Source of the DNA: Endomicrobium sp.
GTDB lineage: Bacteria > Elusimicrobiota > Endomicrobiia > Endomicrobiales > Endomicrobiaceae
NCBI GenBank assembly: GCA_031271205.1
Contig: JAISWG010000011.1
Span: 1 to 58,682, forward strand
Direction of reading: 5' to 3'
DNA: 58,682 bases
The notes under the pieces are model-generated. The model saw only the letters and a list, made by a program, of their open reading frames with translations. It was not told the origin of the DNA and did not search any database. Position 1 is the first letter of the stretch. Each line of letters starts with the position of its first letter. A program made the position numbers and the translations under genes. Positions 1-8,279 of this stretch are shown piece by piece.

Positions 1-335
1 TGGATATTTTGGCAGTTTTAAAAGAAGCGGCACAAACAAAAGCCGCTATTGCAGTTGAGAGAACAAAAGACACAATTAAACTTGTTTCCAGTAAAGAACA
101 AATATTAAAAACTTTAGACAGAAGCGTTTTAAGAAATGCGCAAACGCCTCAAATTTTTGAAACAAAACTTCTGAAAAAAGCATACTCAAAAAAAATTACT
201 GAAGCGACAACTGACGATTCGCAGGTTGTTGAAAGATTAAAAATCAAAATCTCAGCCGTTGAAACTAAGTTTCCTAATTTTAAAGTAACTACAAAGCAGG
301 ATTTTGCATTAGCAGAAAAACTATTAAAAAGGTGA
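1..335 (+). CDS. ispD: IspD C-terminal part (MEP cytidylyltransferase), cut by window edge
   Basis: Partial gene: the frame is open from the first bases of the window, so the track start (a TTG at 9) is not the real start. The roughly 110 residues match the C-terminal half of 2-C-methyl-D-erythritol 4-phosphate cytidylyltransferase, with the family stretch 'QTPQIF' (residues ~45-50 of the track protein) preceded by 'VERTKDTIK'. IspD transfers CMP to methylerythritol phosphate, the third step of the cytosolic MEP isoprenoid pathway. ispF follows after only 3 bases, and this IspD-IspF pairing is common and supports the call. The N-terminal nucleotide-binding part lies outside the window, so whether the gene is intact cannot be judged. 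Confidence 0.85.
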   Translation, partial: DILAVLKEAAQTKAAIAVERTKDTIKLVSSKEQILKTLDRSVLRNAQTPQIFETKLLKKAYSKKITEATTDDSQVVERLKIKISAVETKFPNFKVTTKQDFALAEKLLKR

Positions 336-338
336 AAA

Positions 339-812
339 ATGTACATTGGATATGGATATGATGTTCACAGATTAAAAAAAGGAAGAAAGCTTGTTTTGGG
401 AGGTGTAGGAATACAAAGTCCTAAAGGACTTGACGGACACAGCGATGCCGACGTTCTTCTTCATGCTTTAATGGACGCATTGCTTGGTGCTGCAGGATTA
501 AACGATATAGGACATTTTTTCCCAAACACTGATATTAAATATAAAAACATATCAAGTCTTTTGCTTTTAGAATATGTTTACAAAGAACTAAAAAAGAAAA
601 ACTATAAAATTAACAATATAGACATTACAGTTATTGCAGAATCGCCGAAAATCTATCCTTTTATTGACGATATGAAAACAAACATCTCAAAAGTTTTAAA
701 CCTTCCAAAACAAAGAATTGGCATCAAAGCAACTACAAACGAAAAAATGGGGTTTTTAAGACGTGCCGAGGGAATAGCCGCAATGGCGGCAGCATCAATT
801 TCTGGAAAATAA
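339..812 (+). CDS. ispF: 2-C-methyl-D-erythritol 2,4-cyclodiphosphate synthase
   Basis: 157 aa, the normal size for IspF. It begins with 'YGYDVHRL', whose Asp and His are family metal ligands, and carries '[19 protein letters not shown]' and 'DIGHFFP', the other conserved metal and substrate segments. The C-terminus has '[19 protein letters not shown]', the usual CDP-binding end. The enzyme cyclises CDP-ME 2-phosphate to MEcPP with release of CMP and acts as a cytosolic trimer. It sits 3 bp after ispD and 13 bp before cysS, so the three genes are probably cotranscribed. Nothing in the protein looks degraded. Confidence 0.95.
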   Translation: MYIGYGYDVHRLKKGRKLVLGGVGIQSPKGLDGHSDADVLLHALMDALLGAAGLNDIGHFFPNTDIKYKNISSLLLLEYVYKELKKKNYKINNIDITVIAESPKIYPFIDDMKTNISKVLNLPKQRIGIKATTNEKMGFLRRAEGIAAMAAASISGK

Positions 813-825
813 AAAGGACGCCATA

Positions 826-2217
826 ATGATAAAAGTTCACAATACACTTTCAAATAAAAAAGAAGAATTTAAGCCTCAAAAAGAAAATTTTGTATCAATG
901 TATGTATGCGGTGTAACTCCCTATGACGAAGTTCATTTAGGACATGCAAGAGCATATGTCGTTTTTGACATTATAAAAAGACATCTTTTTAAAAGAGGAT
1001 ACAAAGTAAAGCATGTTCAGAATTTTACAGATGTTGACGATAAGATTATAAAAAGATCTCTGGAAAAGAATATTAAGCCTAACGAACTTACTCAGACTTA
1101 CATAGACGATTATTTTGCTCAAACAGATAAGTTAAATATTTTAAAAGCAGAAATTTATCCGAGAGTAACGCAAATGATACCTGAAATAATAAGTTTTGTA
1201 AAAGAACTTATAGATAAAAAGTTTGCTTATGAAATTGACGGTGACGTATATTTTTCAGTAGCTAAATTTAAAGATTATGGAAAACTTTCCAAGAAAAAGC
1301 TTGATGATTTGAAAGCAGGCACCAGAGCAGGAATTTGCAATGATAAAATTGCGGCATGCGATTTTGCTTTGTGGAAAAAGACAAAAGAAAACGAACCTCA
1401 AGAAGCCTCTTGGGAAAGCCCATGGGGAAAAGGGCGACCGGGCTGGCATATAGAATGTTCCGTTATGTCGTCAACTTTGCTCGGAAACACCATAGATATA
1501 CACGGCGGTGGACAAGATTTGATATTTCCGCACCACGAAAATGAAATTGCTCAAAGCGAAGCAAAAACAGGCAAACCTTTCGTTAAATATTGGATACATA
1601 ACGGCTTTGTTACTGTAAACAAAGAAAAGATGTCAAAATCTTTGAACAATTTTTTTACTTTAAAAACTATATTTGAAAAATATGATCCTAGTGTTGTCCG
1701 TTATTACCTTTTAACGCAACACTATTCTAGCCCTTTGGATTTTTTAGATGCTGGACTTGACACAGCAAAGAATACTTTGCAAGGAATGGTCGACGCGTAC
1801 TTAAGACTTCTTTCTTCTATTAATAGAGAATCAGTCAAAGAAATAACCGACAAGGATTTGCTGGATTTACAAGAAAGCTTTTTACAAGCGCTAGATGATG
1901 ATTTTAACTCTGAAAAAGCATTGTCTTATCTTCATGAATTAAAGAATATAATATTAAAAGAACTGTTTGCTGCAAAACCGCAAAGACTTGCGCAATTAAA
2001 GAATCTTTACGAAGATTTTGCTGAAAATTCTTTAGGAATTCTTTTGCCTAAAGAACAAAATAATAATGAGTTACAGAAACTTTTGAAAGACAGGAATGAA
2101 GCCAGAAAAAATAAAAATTGGGCGGAGTCAGACAGAATTAGAAATATTATAGATGAAAAAGGCTATAAAATAGTTGACAATAAAGACGGTCCATCAGTTC
2201 TTATGAAAAAGATCTAG
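826..2217 (+). CDS. cysS: Cysteinyl-tRNA synthetase
   Basis: 463 aa class I synthetase of usual length. The N-terminus holds 'YVCGVTPYDEVHLGHARAY' (HIGH motif as HLGH, with the Cys before it a zinc ligand). Further zinc ligands lie in 'HIECSVMSS' and 'HGGGQDLIFPHHENEIAQS', and 'KEKMSKSLNNF' is the KMSKS loop. The C-terminal part is the helical DALR-type region ending in the family's 'RIRNIIDEKGY' segment. It charges tRNA-Cys with cysteine in the cytosol. ATG 826 is preceded by an AAGGA-type site in 'aaaaggacgcc'. It is the last gene of the ispD-ispF-cysS run. Downstream the sequence becomes non-coding and then enters a convergent pseudogene. Confidence 0.96.
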   Translation: MIKVHNTLSNKKEEFKPQKENFVSMYVCGVTPYDEVHLGHARAYVVFDIIKRHLFKRGYKVKHVQNFTDVDDKIIKRSLEKNIKPNELTQTYIDDYFAQTDKLNILKAEIYPRVTQMIPEIISFVKELIDKKFAYEIDGDVYFSVAKFKDYGKLSKKKLDDLKAGTRAGICNDKIAACDFALWKKTKENEPQEASWESPWGKGRPGWHIECSVMSSTLLGNTIDIHGGGQDLIFPHHENEIAQSEAKTGKPFVKYWIHNGFVTVNKEKMSKSLNNFFTLKTIFEKYDPSVVRYYLLTQHYSSPLDFLDAGLDTAKNTLQGMVDAYLRLLSSINRESVKEITDKDLLDLQESFLQALDDDFNSEKALSYLHELKNIILKELFAAKPQRLAQLKNLYEDFAENSLGILLPKEQNNNELQKLLKDRNEARKNKNWAESDRIRNIIDEKGYKIVDNKDGPSVLMKKI

Positions 2218-2362
2218 TTTTTAACTCTACGCATCTTAGTTGACTCTTAGAGAAATCTTTAAGAATTCTCAACTTAGCAATATCGGCTTAGCCAAATCTA
2301 TGAAATCCGATACACTGTCTTGGATTTTTAGAAAAAAGGAATACTTTTAATTGTGCACCTTC

Positions 2363-3568
2363 TTATATTTCCCAAACAGGTATGGATATAATATCTTTGT
2401 TTGGCAAAGATATTGTTTTTTCGTATAGGCAAACTATAGCACCTGTGCCTATTTTTTTTCTTAAAAACAGATAGCGTTTTAAAACTTTTACAATCTTCAA
2501 TATTTGGGTTTGCAGTTTTCTTAACTTCTATTGGATATAAAGTCATATCTTTTTCAATAATAAAGTCAATTTCTTTTTGATCTGTATTGCGGTAAAAGAA
2601 AATATTCGGTTTATCTCCATTATGTAAATAAGACTTTAGAACTTCGGCAAATACGTAAGTTTCAAGCATGTGTCCGCTTTGCGCTCCGTTCATAAGAGAA
2701 TCTGGGGAATCCCAAGAACATAAAAATGACGCAAGTCCAGTATCAAGAAAGTAAATCTTAGGCGTTTTACAACTCTGCTTGCAATATTTGAACTATACGG
2801 ATAAAGCAACTGAATTACTCCAAAACATTCTAAAATCTCAAGCCACAATTTAGCTGTTCTTACATCAATATGAACATCTCTACTTTAATCGGAATAATTT
2901 ACCAATTGTCCAGTTCTTGCTGCAACAGCAACAAGAAAATTGTAGAAATCAATCTCTGAATCTATATTATAAAAATCTTTAACATCACGTTCTATATATG
3001 TTTGAATATAAGAATCATAAAAAAATTTTCTATCGGCATTTTTGTTGGCTATGATACGAGGGAAAGAGACTTTCCATATTTTTTCAAAAACTTCAGGCGA
3101 TGTAAGAGGTTTTGTTAATCTCTTATTTATAGCCAGTTCTTTAGATGGCAAAAATGGCTTTGATGAAAAAGGCTTTTTGATAATTTCTTTATATGAAAGC
3201 CCAAGCATATCAAGTATTGCAACACGTCCGGCAAGAGATTCTCTTACTCCTTTCATAAGTTTATATTTCTGAGAACCTGTAAGCCAAAATAATCCATCTT
3301 TATTCAATTTATCAGAGTAAACTTTAATATATGTAAACAATTCGGGGGCATATTGTACTTCATCTATTATAACAGGAGTCTGATGTTCTTGAATAAATCT
3401 TTCAGTGTCATTTTTTGCAAGATCTCGCACTTTTTAATCATCTAGCGAGACATATTTTCCTCCCCTTTCCGCTAAATGATTCATTAACCAACTTTTGCCC
3501 ACTTGTCTCATGCCAGTCAACAATAAAATAGGAAATCCCTTACTTACCCTTTCAATTACCGGCTGCAT
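2363..3568 (-). pseudogene. Broken AAA+ ATPase with DUF4143 domain
   Basis: Reading the minus strand across frames rebuilds an almost full-length (about 400 codons) ATPase of the AAA_14 + DUF4143 family. It starts 'MQPVIERVSKGFPILLLTG', followed by Walker A 'GMRQVGKS', 'KYVSLDD', then Walker B-like 'PVIIDEVQYAPELF', sensor 'WLTGSQ', the DUF4143 'YIQTYIERDVKDFY', and 'NTDQKEIDFIIEKDMTLYPIEVKK', ending 'ISIPVWEI' at 2363. Lesions I can see: an in-frame TAA after 'SLDD' near 3435, a TAA after 'VNYSD' at 2885, a frameshift near 2750 and another near 2470 in an A-run. The two long ORF-track fragments (2885..3430, 2328..2693) are its remains. Family members are often linked to mobile or defence-type loci, but their substrate is unclear. 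The first 11 codons lie inside CRISPR-like repeat 1. Confidence 0.85.
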
Positions 3569-3836
3569 TGTCCTACGACTGCAAATTTAGGTCCTGGTTT
3601 TGCCCTTACTTACCCTTTCAATTACCGGCTGCATTGTCTTTAGAAAACGCAGCTGCTTCTTCCGCCGTCCCTTACTTACCCTTTCAATTACCGGCTGCAT
3701 TGTCTTTGGAAGAAAATGAAGGAACTATAAACAACCCTTACTTACCCTTTCAATTACCGGCTGCATTGTCATGTTTAAACTTATTAACTCAAACAAGCAG
3801 CCCTTACTTACCCTTTCAATTACCGGCTGCATTGTC
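3537..3836 (-). CRISPR. CRISPR-like array, 5 perfect 36-nt repeats, 4 spacers of 30 nt
   Basis: Five identical 36-nt direct repeats lie at 3537-3572, 3603-3638, 3669-3704, 3735-3770 and 3801-3836 (plus strand begins 'cccttacttacccttt' and ends 'ggctgcattgtc'). They are separated by four different 30-nt spacers, giving an exact 66-nt period. Repeat and spacer sizes match type II CRISPR arrays. No cas1, cas2, cas9 or other cas gene is in the window. Because 66 is divisible by three, a meaningless plus-strand ORF (3568..3843) runs through it. A promoter at 3885-3913 points through the array on the minus strand, hence the strand given. The repeat nearest the ATPase pseudogene also codes for that gene's first residues (MQPVIERVSKG), which is not expected of an ordinary CRISPR repeat. 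Confidence 0.85.
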
Positions 3837-3884
3837 CGCTTAAACATACCGACATCTTTTCGGTTAATTATACATAGTTATGCT

Positions 3885-3913
3885 ATTTTAAACGAAAGGA
3901 ATATAGTTGTCAA
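3885..3913 (-). promoter_or_regulatory. Sigma-70-type promoter reading into the array and ATPase gene
   Basis: On the minus strand TTGACA (3908-3913) is followed after exactly 17 nt by TAAAAT (3885-3890). The -35 is a perfect consensus and the -10 differs at one position. Transcription would start near 3878, some 40 nt before the first repeat reached (3836), and would run through the array into the ATPase pseudogene. This is the place of a CRISPR leader, or of the original promoter of the ATPase gene. Confidence 0.7.
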
Positions 3914-3925
3914 GAACATGACAAC
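3906..3925. promoter_or_regulatory. 7-bp inverted repeat overlapping the -35 box
   Basis: The perfect dyad GTTGTCA-N6-TGACAAC covers the -35 hexamer of the promoter above. Its place and size fit a repressor operator. It also lies just behind the stop codon of the metallophosphoesterase gene (3935), so a weak terminator for that gene is the alternative. No run of T follows on the minus strand, which makes the terminator reading less likely. Confidence 0.45.
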
Positions 3926-3934
3926 AATATAATT

Positions 3935-5023
3935 TTAATTCCGCTCTAAAGTTATAACTGCTATTTCGCTTGTGTTAAACAATCTCATAGGCGGTCCCCA
4001 GAGACGAGTTCCAGAAGTTATATACAGATTGGAGTTATTATTTTTGTACAATCCATAGTTATACTTCATAAAAAACTTACGTGCTATTTCAATCGGGGGG
4101 ATTTGTCCGGCATGAGTATGTCCTGAAAGCTGTATTATGCTGATTCCTTGATCTGAAGAAATGTCAAAAGATTCTGGATGATGGCTTAAAAATAATATCG
4201 GATAACGCTTATCAACATTTGATAGGGTTTTTGAGATATCTTCATTGCTTTGGTAATAAATATCGTCTATGCCAGCGACATTTATAATATTGCCAACAAC
4301 TATATTTTCGTTTCTTAAAGATTTAAAGCCCAATTTTTCTGTCATTGGAAAAAATTTATCCGTTCCTATGTAGTAGTCGTGATTACCTGTAACTACAAAA
4401 ACACCGTACTTAGCTTTTAATTTGCCAAACCCATAATTAAGATACTCGTCATTTTTGTTTATGTCCATATCTATAATATCACCTGTAATAACTATCATGT
4501 CAGGATTTAAAGCCATAGCTTTATCAAAAATTTTGTTTATAACTTTTGCAGAAGAAAATTGATTAATGTGTATATCTGAAAGCTGCACAATTCTTAAAGA
4601 GTTTACCGGCAGATTTGGAACTTTCAAATTCACTTCTTTAACGTTTAGAATAAATGCAAAGTTTAACAAAGACCAAATCAAAGAGGCTATGCTTAGAATT
4701 ATTGTCACAAGAGTTGAATAATATCTAAATTTTTTGTTTTTAAATATAATGCGGTTGACTAAATTTACAATATCGTTTATCAAAATAAAAGAAAAGAATA
4801 TACTCCATATGCCCATACAAATATATCCAAACGGTCCTATAATTGACATAATAGAGAGGTTATAGTGGTTGTCTATAAATGGCAAAACGCTTATAATGCC
4901 GAAAACAAAAAACATTGCGTATAAATAAATGTTGTGAGGATGCCGAATGTTTAAGCCTGAAGTTATCCTCCAAGGTATATAGATATATCCGAATAAATAA
5001 AGCGATGATATTAAAACAAACAC
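3935..5023 (-). CDS. Membrane-anchored calcineurin-like metallophosphoesterase (YkuE-like)
   Basis: 362 aa. Residues 1-~120 are hydrophobic with about four membrane segments. The rest is a calcineurin-like phosphoesterase domain with the full metal set: 'QLSDIHIN', '[10 protein letters not shown]', 'VTGNHDYY', 'LSHHPE' and '[12 protein letters not shown]'. Relatives of this architecture (YkuE/YaeI type) hydrolyse phosphodiester or pyrophosphate bonds, in some cases of lipid A precursors. The exact substrate here cannot be read from sequence. Its start codon overlaps the end of the DUF4416 gene at 5023, so the two are cotranscribed. All metal ligands are present, so the enzyme is probably active. 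Confidence 0.85.
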   Translation of the reverse strand: MFVLISSLYLFGYIYIPWRITSGLNIRHPHNIYLYAMFFVFGIISVLPFIDNHYNLSIMSIIGPFGYICMGIWSIFFSFILINDIVNLVNRIIFKNKKFRYYSTLVTIILSIASLIWSLLNFAFILNVKEVNLKVPNLPVNSLRIVQLSDIHINQFSSAKVINKIFDKAMALNPDMIVITGDIIDMDINKNDEYLNYGFGKLKAKYGVFVVTGNHDYYIGTDKFFPMTEKLGFKSLRNENIVVGNIINVAGIDDIYYQSNEDISKTLSNVDKRYPILFLSHHPESFDISSDQGISIIQLSGHTHAGQIPPIEIARKFFMKYNYGLYKNNNSNLYITSGTRLWGPPMRLFNTSEIAVITLERN

Positions 5024-5550
5024 TACTTTCTCCTTACTTTATTCATAAGAGCAGCTCTTGCTTTTAAAAGAAACTCAACGGCTATGGGGGACAAATAATC
5101 AGGATATGACCACGGAAGTTTTATATAGCTGTTTTTTTGATATATTGTCGTAACTTCGCCGTATATTCCTTTTTTTAAATAAATTCTGTGGCTGTAGTCT
5201 TTAGTTGTGGCAAGTATTACATTTGCTGGAGCTATATAGCCCGGATCAATATTTATTTTTCTTTTATTATCTATAGCAGAGCTATTTTCAATAGAATTTG
5301 TAAAAACTTTTATCTCAGCTAAATCCGCAGCAGAAACTAACTTTTCAAAAGAAATCCAAAAACGTTTTAAATTATCGCCCATCTCATGATTGTAATACTT
5401 TGAGAAATCAAAAGGCATCATATCGCTTATTAAATCAATTTTTCCAAGTTCTTCTTCAAGTTTCTCAAATGATTTTCGCTTTATCTCTTCGTTTGAAGAA
5501 ATTATTCCGCAAAACAACTTTACCTGTTTAGGTTCTCCTATAGCACCCAT
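5023..5550 (-). CDS. DUF4416 family protein
   Basis: I place the start at the internal ATG at 5550 ([15 protein letters not shown]...) because GAGGA lies just upstream and the family begins at this segment. The longer track start at 5697 adds 49 residues without family features and runs into the divergent gene's start. The 175-aa product has DUF4416 signatures such as '[10 protein letters not shown]', '[20 protein letters not shown]', '[26 protein letters not shown]' and a terminal 'LPWSYPDY'. Function is not established. The domain is typical of anaerobic and deep-branching bacteria. It is translationally coupled to the phosphoesterase downstream. Confidence 0.8.
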   Translation of the reverse strand: MGAIGEPKQVKLFCGIISSNEEIKRKSFEKLEEELGKIDLISDMMPFDFSKYYNHEMGDNLKRFWISFEKLVSAADLAEIKVFTNSIENSSAIDNKRKINIDPGYIAPANVILATTKDYSHRIYLKKGIYGEVTTIYQKNSYIKLPWSYPDYLSPIAVEFLLKARAALMNKVRRK

Positions 5551-5696
5551 CTTTATCCTCTTTGAATTTCTTGCGGGTATATATTTGAGTTTACTACAAA
5601 AGTCTAAATTTGTAAAATCATTGCACCGAATGGGGGTTAGCAAACTTTTTCTGTCTGAATTTATATTATGTAACAATTCTGCAGCAAGGATTGCCA

Positions 5697-6188
5697 ATGA
5701 AAAAATCTTTTATTATTTTAATGTTTACATTTTCTTTTACAATTTCAGCATTCTGCACAAGAGATTTTATTGAAGGAATTGACTATACGATAGATTTTCA
5801 TGAAAAATCTCCTGAAATGGCAGCAACACTCCACGTCAATTTTGTGGGAGTTGTTCCAGAACCTAGCGAGGCTGAAAAAATAGTTAAACAAAAGTTAAGA
5901 ATATACGGTAACAATCTTATAGTAAGCAACAAAGTTATACGCACAGAAAAAAAAGAAACGCACTATAAAAACATTATCGGCTCAGCATGGAAAACAAATA
6001 CTACAGATCCTGCAAATCCAATAAAAATCAAATTCACTGAAGATCTCGCTGCGTATGTATGGCTTGGCAAAACAAAATCCATCGTCCCATTTCCTGACTA
6101 CATGACATTCCTAAAGAAAGAACAAAAAGACTTTAAGAAAAAACAACAACTAAATAAATCAAAAGAAGAAGACTCGACGCTTGCTTAG
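5697..6188 (+). CDS. Putative secreted protein of unknown function
   Basis: 163 aa from ATG 5697, preceded by AAGGA at 5686-5690. The track's TTG at 5691 would add only two residues. Residues 1-~20 (MKKSFIILMFTFSFTISAFC) form a signal peptide with a Cys near the cleavage zone, so export or lipoprotein processing is possible. The mature part is mixed and polar and ends in a Lys/Gln/Glu-rich tail (KKEQKDFKKKQQLNKSKEED). I do not recognise a domain. It is divergent from the DUF4416 gene and stands alone. Confidence 0.6.
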   Translation: MKKSFIILMFTFSFTISAFCTRDFIEGIDYTIDFHEKSPEMAATLHVNFVGVVPEPSEAEKIVKQKLRIYGNNLIVSNKVIRTEKKETHYKNIIGSAWKTNTTDPANPIKIKFTEDLAAYVWLGKTKSIVPFPDYMTFLKKEQKDFKKKQQLNKSKEEDSTLA

Positions 6189-6387
6189 TGCAGACTATAT
6201 TTGTTTATTTGATACATATGGATTTCTCTAATAATCTCAATATTTTATAATTGCCGTGAGTTTGGCGACAATACAAGGCGAAAAACGCAGGTAATATTGT
6301 GTCTATATTGGCAAGTTTTTCAATGCTGCAGTGTTGCCAAAGACCCGGTAAGAATATGCGTTGAGGTTTTTAGAGATACCCCTATTT

Positions 6388-7653
6388 TTATTCATCTCTC
6401 ATAGAACAGAACTCGCCGCACATTGTGCAAACATCTTCTTGACGTGGTGGAAGTTTAGCCCTTTCTTTTGCAAACTTAATGGGATCAATGCAAAACTCTT
6501 TTTGCTTTTCCCAATTTCTGGCTTTACGCCATTTAGACATTTCGTTGTCACGTTCTCTTGCACCACAAACTCCTTTTACAATATCTGCCGCGTGGGCTGC
6601 AATTCTTGCGGCAATCACGCCTTCATGGACATCTTGGACGTCAGGAAGCCTTAAATGTTCCGCTGGTGTAACATAACAAATAAAATCTACACCTTTGGCT
6701 GCTGCTAAAGCTCCACCTATAGCAGAAGTTATGTGGTCATATCCAGGAGCAATATCTGTTACAAGAGGTCCCAAAAAGTAAAGAGGAGCATTGTACCCTA
6801 ATCTTTTGGCAAGAGTTACATTAGCTTCAACTTGATCTAACGGAATATGTCCAGGTCCCTCTATCATAGTTTGTACACCTGCAGCTCTTGCTTTCAAAAC
6901 AAGTTCCCCTAGGACTGAGAGCTCTGCAATTTGAGGACCATCTGAAGCATCAAAAAGACAGCCTGGCCTAAATCCGTCGCCAAGACTTAAAGTTATGTCA
7001 TATTTTTTTGCTATTTTTAAAAGTCTGTCATACTGCTCGTACAAGGGATTTTCTTTTCCTGTAGCGTTTATAGCTTTCACCAAAAAAGAACCTCCTCTAC
7101 TTACAGTTCCAGTAAGACGGTCTTGACGTTTTAGTATCTCAGTCGTTTCTTTGTTTATACCACAATGCACCGTAATAAAATCAACACCTTGTTCAGCCTG
7201 TTCTTCTATAATGTCAAACAAGAGTTCGCCATCAATCTGAAATATTTTTTTACCTTTTGCTATAATCCTACAAACCGCTTCATAAATAGGTACTGTGCCT
7301 ACTTGTACTGGACACACAGCAAGTATTTCTTTTCTTATTTGCGTTAAATTACCGCCAGTAGATAAGTCCATAACCGCATCTACGCCAGCTTTCACAGCAA
7401 TGCACAATTTTTGTAGCTCTTCATCCAAATCTATATGATCGGGAGAGGTACCTAAATTGGCATTAACTTTAGTTTTAAGCCCAGCACCAACTGCAACTAT
7501 TTTCTTAAGCGTTCTATTAACATTTTTAGGAATAACTATAGTCCCTGAGGCAACACCTAATCTAATAAAATCTTCACTTAAATTTTCAAAATGAGCAACA
7601 GATTTAATCAAGTCGTTTGTTTTTTTATTTTTTGCATCTTCCATAAGCGTCAT
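6388..7653 (-). CDS. thiC: Phosphomethylpyrimidine synthase ThiC
   Basis: 421 aa, the short ThiC form lacking the N-terminal extension of enterobacterial enzymes. Motifs include 'VGTVPIYEA', 'FITVHCGIN', 'SRGGSFL', 'SLGDGFRPGC', 'IEGPGHIPLDQVEANV', 'FLGPLVTDIAPGYDHITSAIGGA' and the C-terminal iron-sulfur motif 'CTMCGEFCSMR'. This radical-SAM enzyme rearranges aminoimidazole ribotide to HMP-phosphate, the pyrimidine half of thiamine. The start is ATG 7653 with AAGGA upstream. A ThiD2-like kinase gene lies immediately upstream on the same strand, 95 bp away. I saw no TPP riboswitch core in that gap. Confidence 0.96.
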   Translation of the reverse strand: MTLMEDAKNKKTNDLIKSVAHFENLSEDFIRLGVASGTIVIPKNVNRTLKKIVAVGAGLKTKVNANLGTSPDHIDLDEELQKLCIAVKAGVDAVMDLSTGGNLTQIRKEILAVCPVQVGTVPIYEAVCRIIAKGKKIFQIDGELLFDIIEEQAEQGVDFITVHCGINKETTEILKRQDRLTGTVSRGGSFLVKAINATGKENPLYEQYDRLLKIAKKYDITLSLGDGFRPGCLFDASDGPQIAELSVLGELVLKARAAGVQTMIEGPGHIPLDQVEANVTLAKRLGYNAPLYFLGPLVTDIAPGYDHITSAIGGALAAAKGVDFICYVTPAEHLRLPDVQDVHEGVIAARIAAHAADIVKGVCGARERDNEMSKWRKARNWEKQKEFCIDPIKFAKERAKLPPRQEDVCTMCGEFCSMRDE

Positions 7654-7748
7654 TTTGTTTTCCTTATTTTGAAATATATTTTAATTTTTACTTTCACAGA
7701 TCTTATCTATTCTATATCAATAAACTTAAATATGTCCACTTCCCCATC

Positions 7749-8279
7749 TCAACTATTTTCTATTATAATTTTATCAAAAAATTTTTTATATTTTATATAT
7801 ATTTTTTTTTCTATCATGTAAGTTAAATATCTTTGTTTTTTAAAATCTGCAGATGTTTCAGGGGCAAAGGCCTTTGAATATTCTTCTAAAACTCTCAAAG
7901 ATTCCTCCACTCGTTTAAAATTGGCAATTACTACGGCTGACAATTCTTTTGTTGCTGTCTCTAGTATTTGTCTACCTAAATCTTCAAAAGAATTTCTTTT
8001 TTTTATAAGTTCACCATATTTATTTCTTAAGATTTTATCCAAGCTGTGACGTATAGAGCGAATATTTTTATAAAAAACCTTATCATCAAGAATAAAACGC
8101 AAGCTCTCCTCAATAACTCTTAAGCCTTCGCGACAACGATTTAAATTTGCATCTATTATTCTAAAAACAGATTCTTTGATATTATTTTTTTTTAGTTTTT
8201 TATCAGGAGATATTACATTTTTCTTTACACTGCAAAAATTTAAAGTGCTTAAAAATTTTTTTTTATTTTCCAGAACCAT
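7749..8279 (-). CDS. thiD2: ThiD2-like HMP-phosphate kinase (ThiE N-terminal-type domain), standalone
   Basis: The track ORF begins with TTG at 8288; the first ATG is at 8279, giving 176 aa. From residue ~37 it shows 'FRIIDANLNRCREGLRVIEESLRF' and later 'VEESLRVLEEYSK', the hallmark of the domain found in front of ThiE in cyanobacteria and Aquificae (Pfam ThiD2), described as a monofunctional HMP-P kinase. It contains no ThiE TIM barrel, which is encoded separately at 40012. Residues 1-~35 are a Lys-rich, poorly conserved leader. It would convert the ThiC product HMP-P to HMP-PP. It overlaps the upstream nucleotidyltransferase gene by 17 bp and precedes thiC. No ordinary thiD is seen in the window. 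Confidence 0.72.
   Translation of the reverse strand: MVLENKKKFLSTLNFCSVKKNVISPDKKLKKNNIKESVFRIIDANLNRCREGLRVIEESLRFILDDKVFYKNIRSIRHSLDKILRNKYGELIKKRNSFEDLGRQILETATKELSAVVIANFKRVEESLRVLEEYSKAFAPETSADFKKQRYLTYMIEKKIYIKYKKFFDKIIIENS

Noticed and set aside
3568-3843. Plus-strand ORF with a repeated PYLPFQLPAALS peptide
   Set aside because: It is the translation of the CRISPR-like repeats. The 66-nt period keeps the frame open by chance. No ribosome site and no family.
5551-5697. N-terminal extension of the DUF4416 protein
   Set aside because: The extension has no family similarity, overlaps the divergent gene's start, and a good Shine-Dalgarno precedes the internal ATG at 5550.
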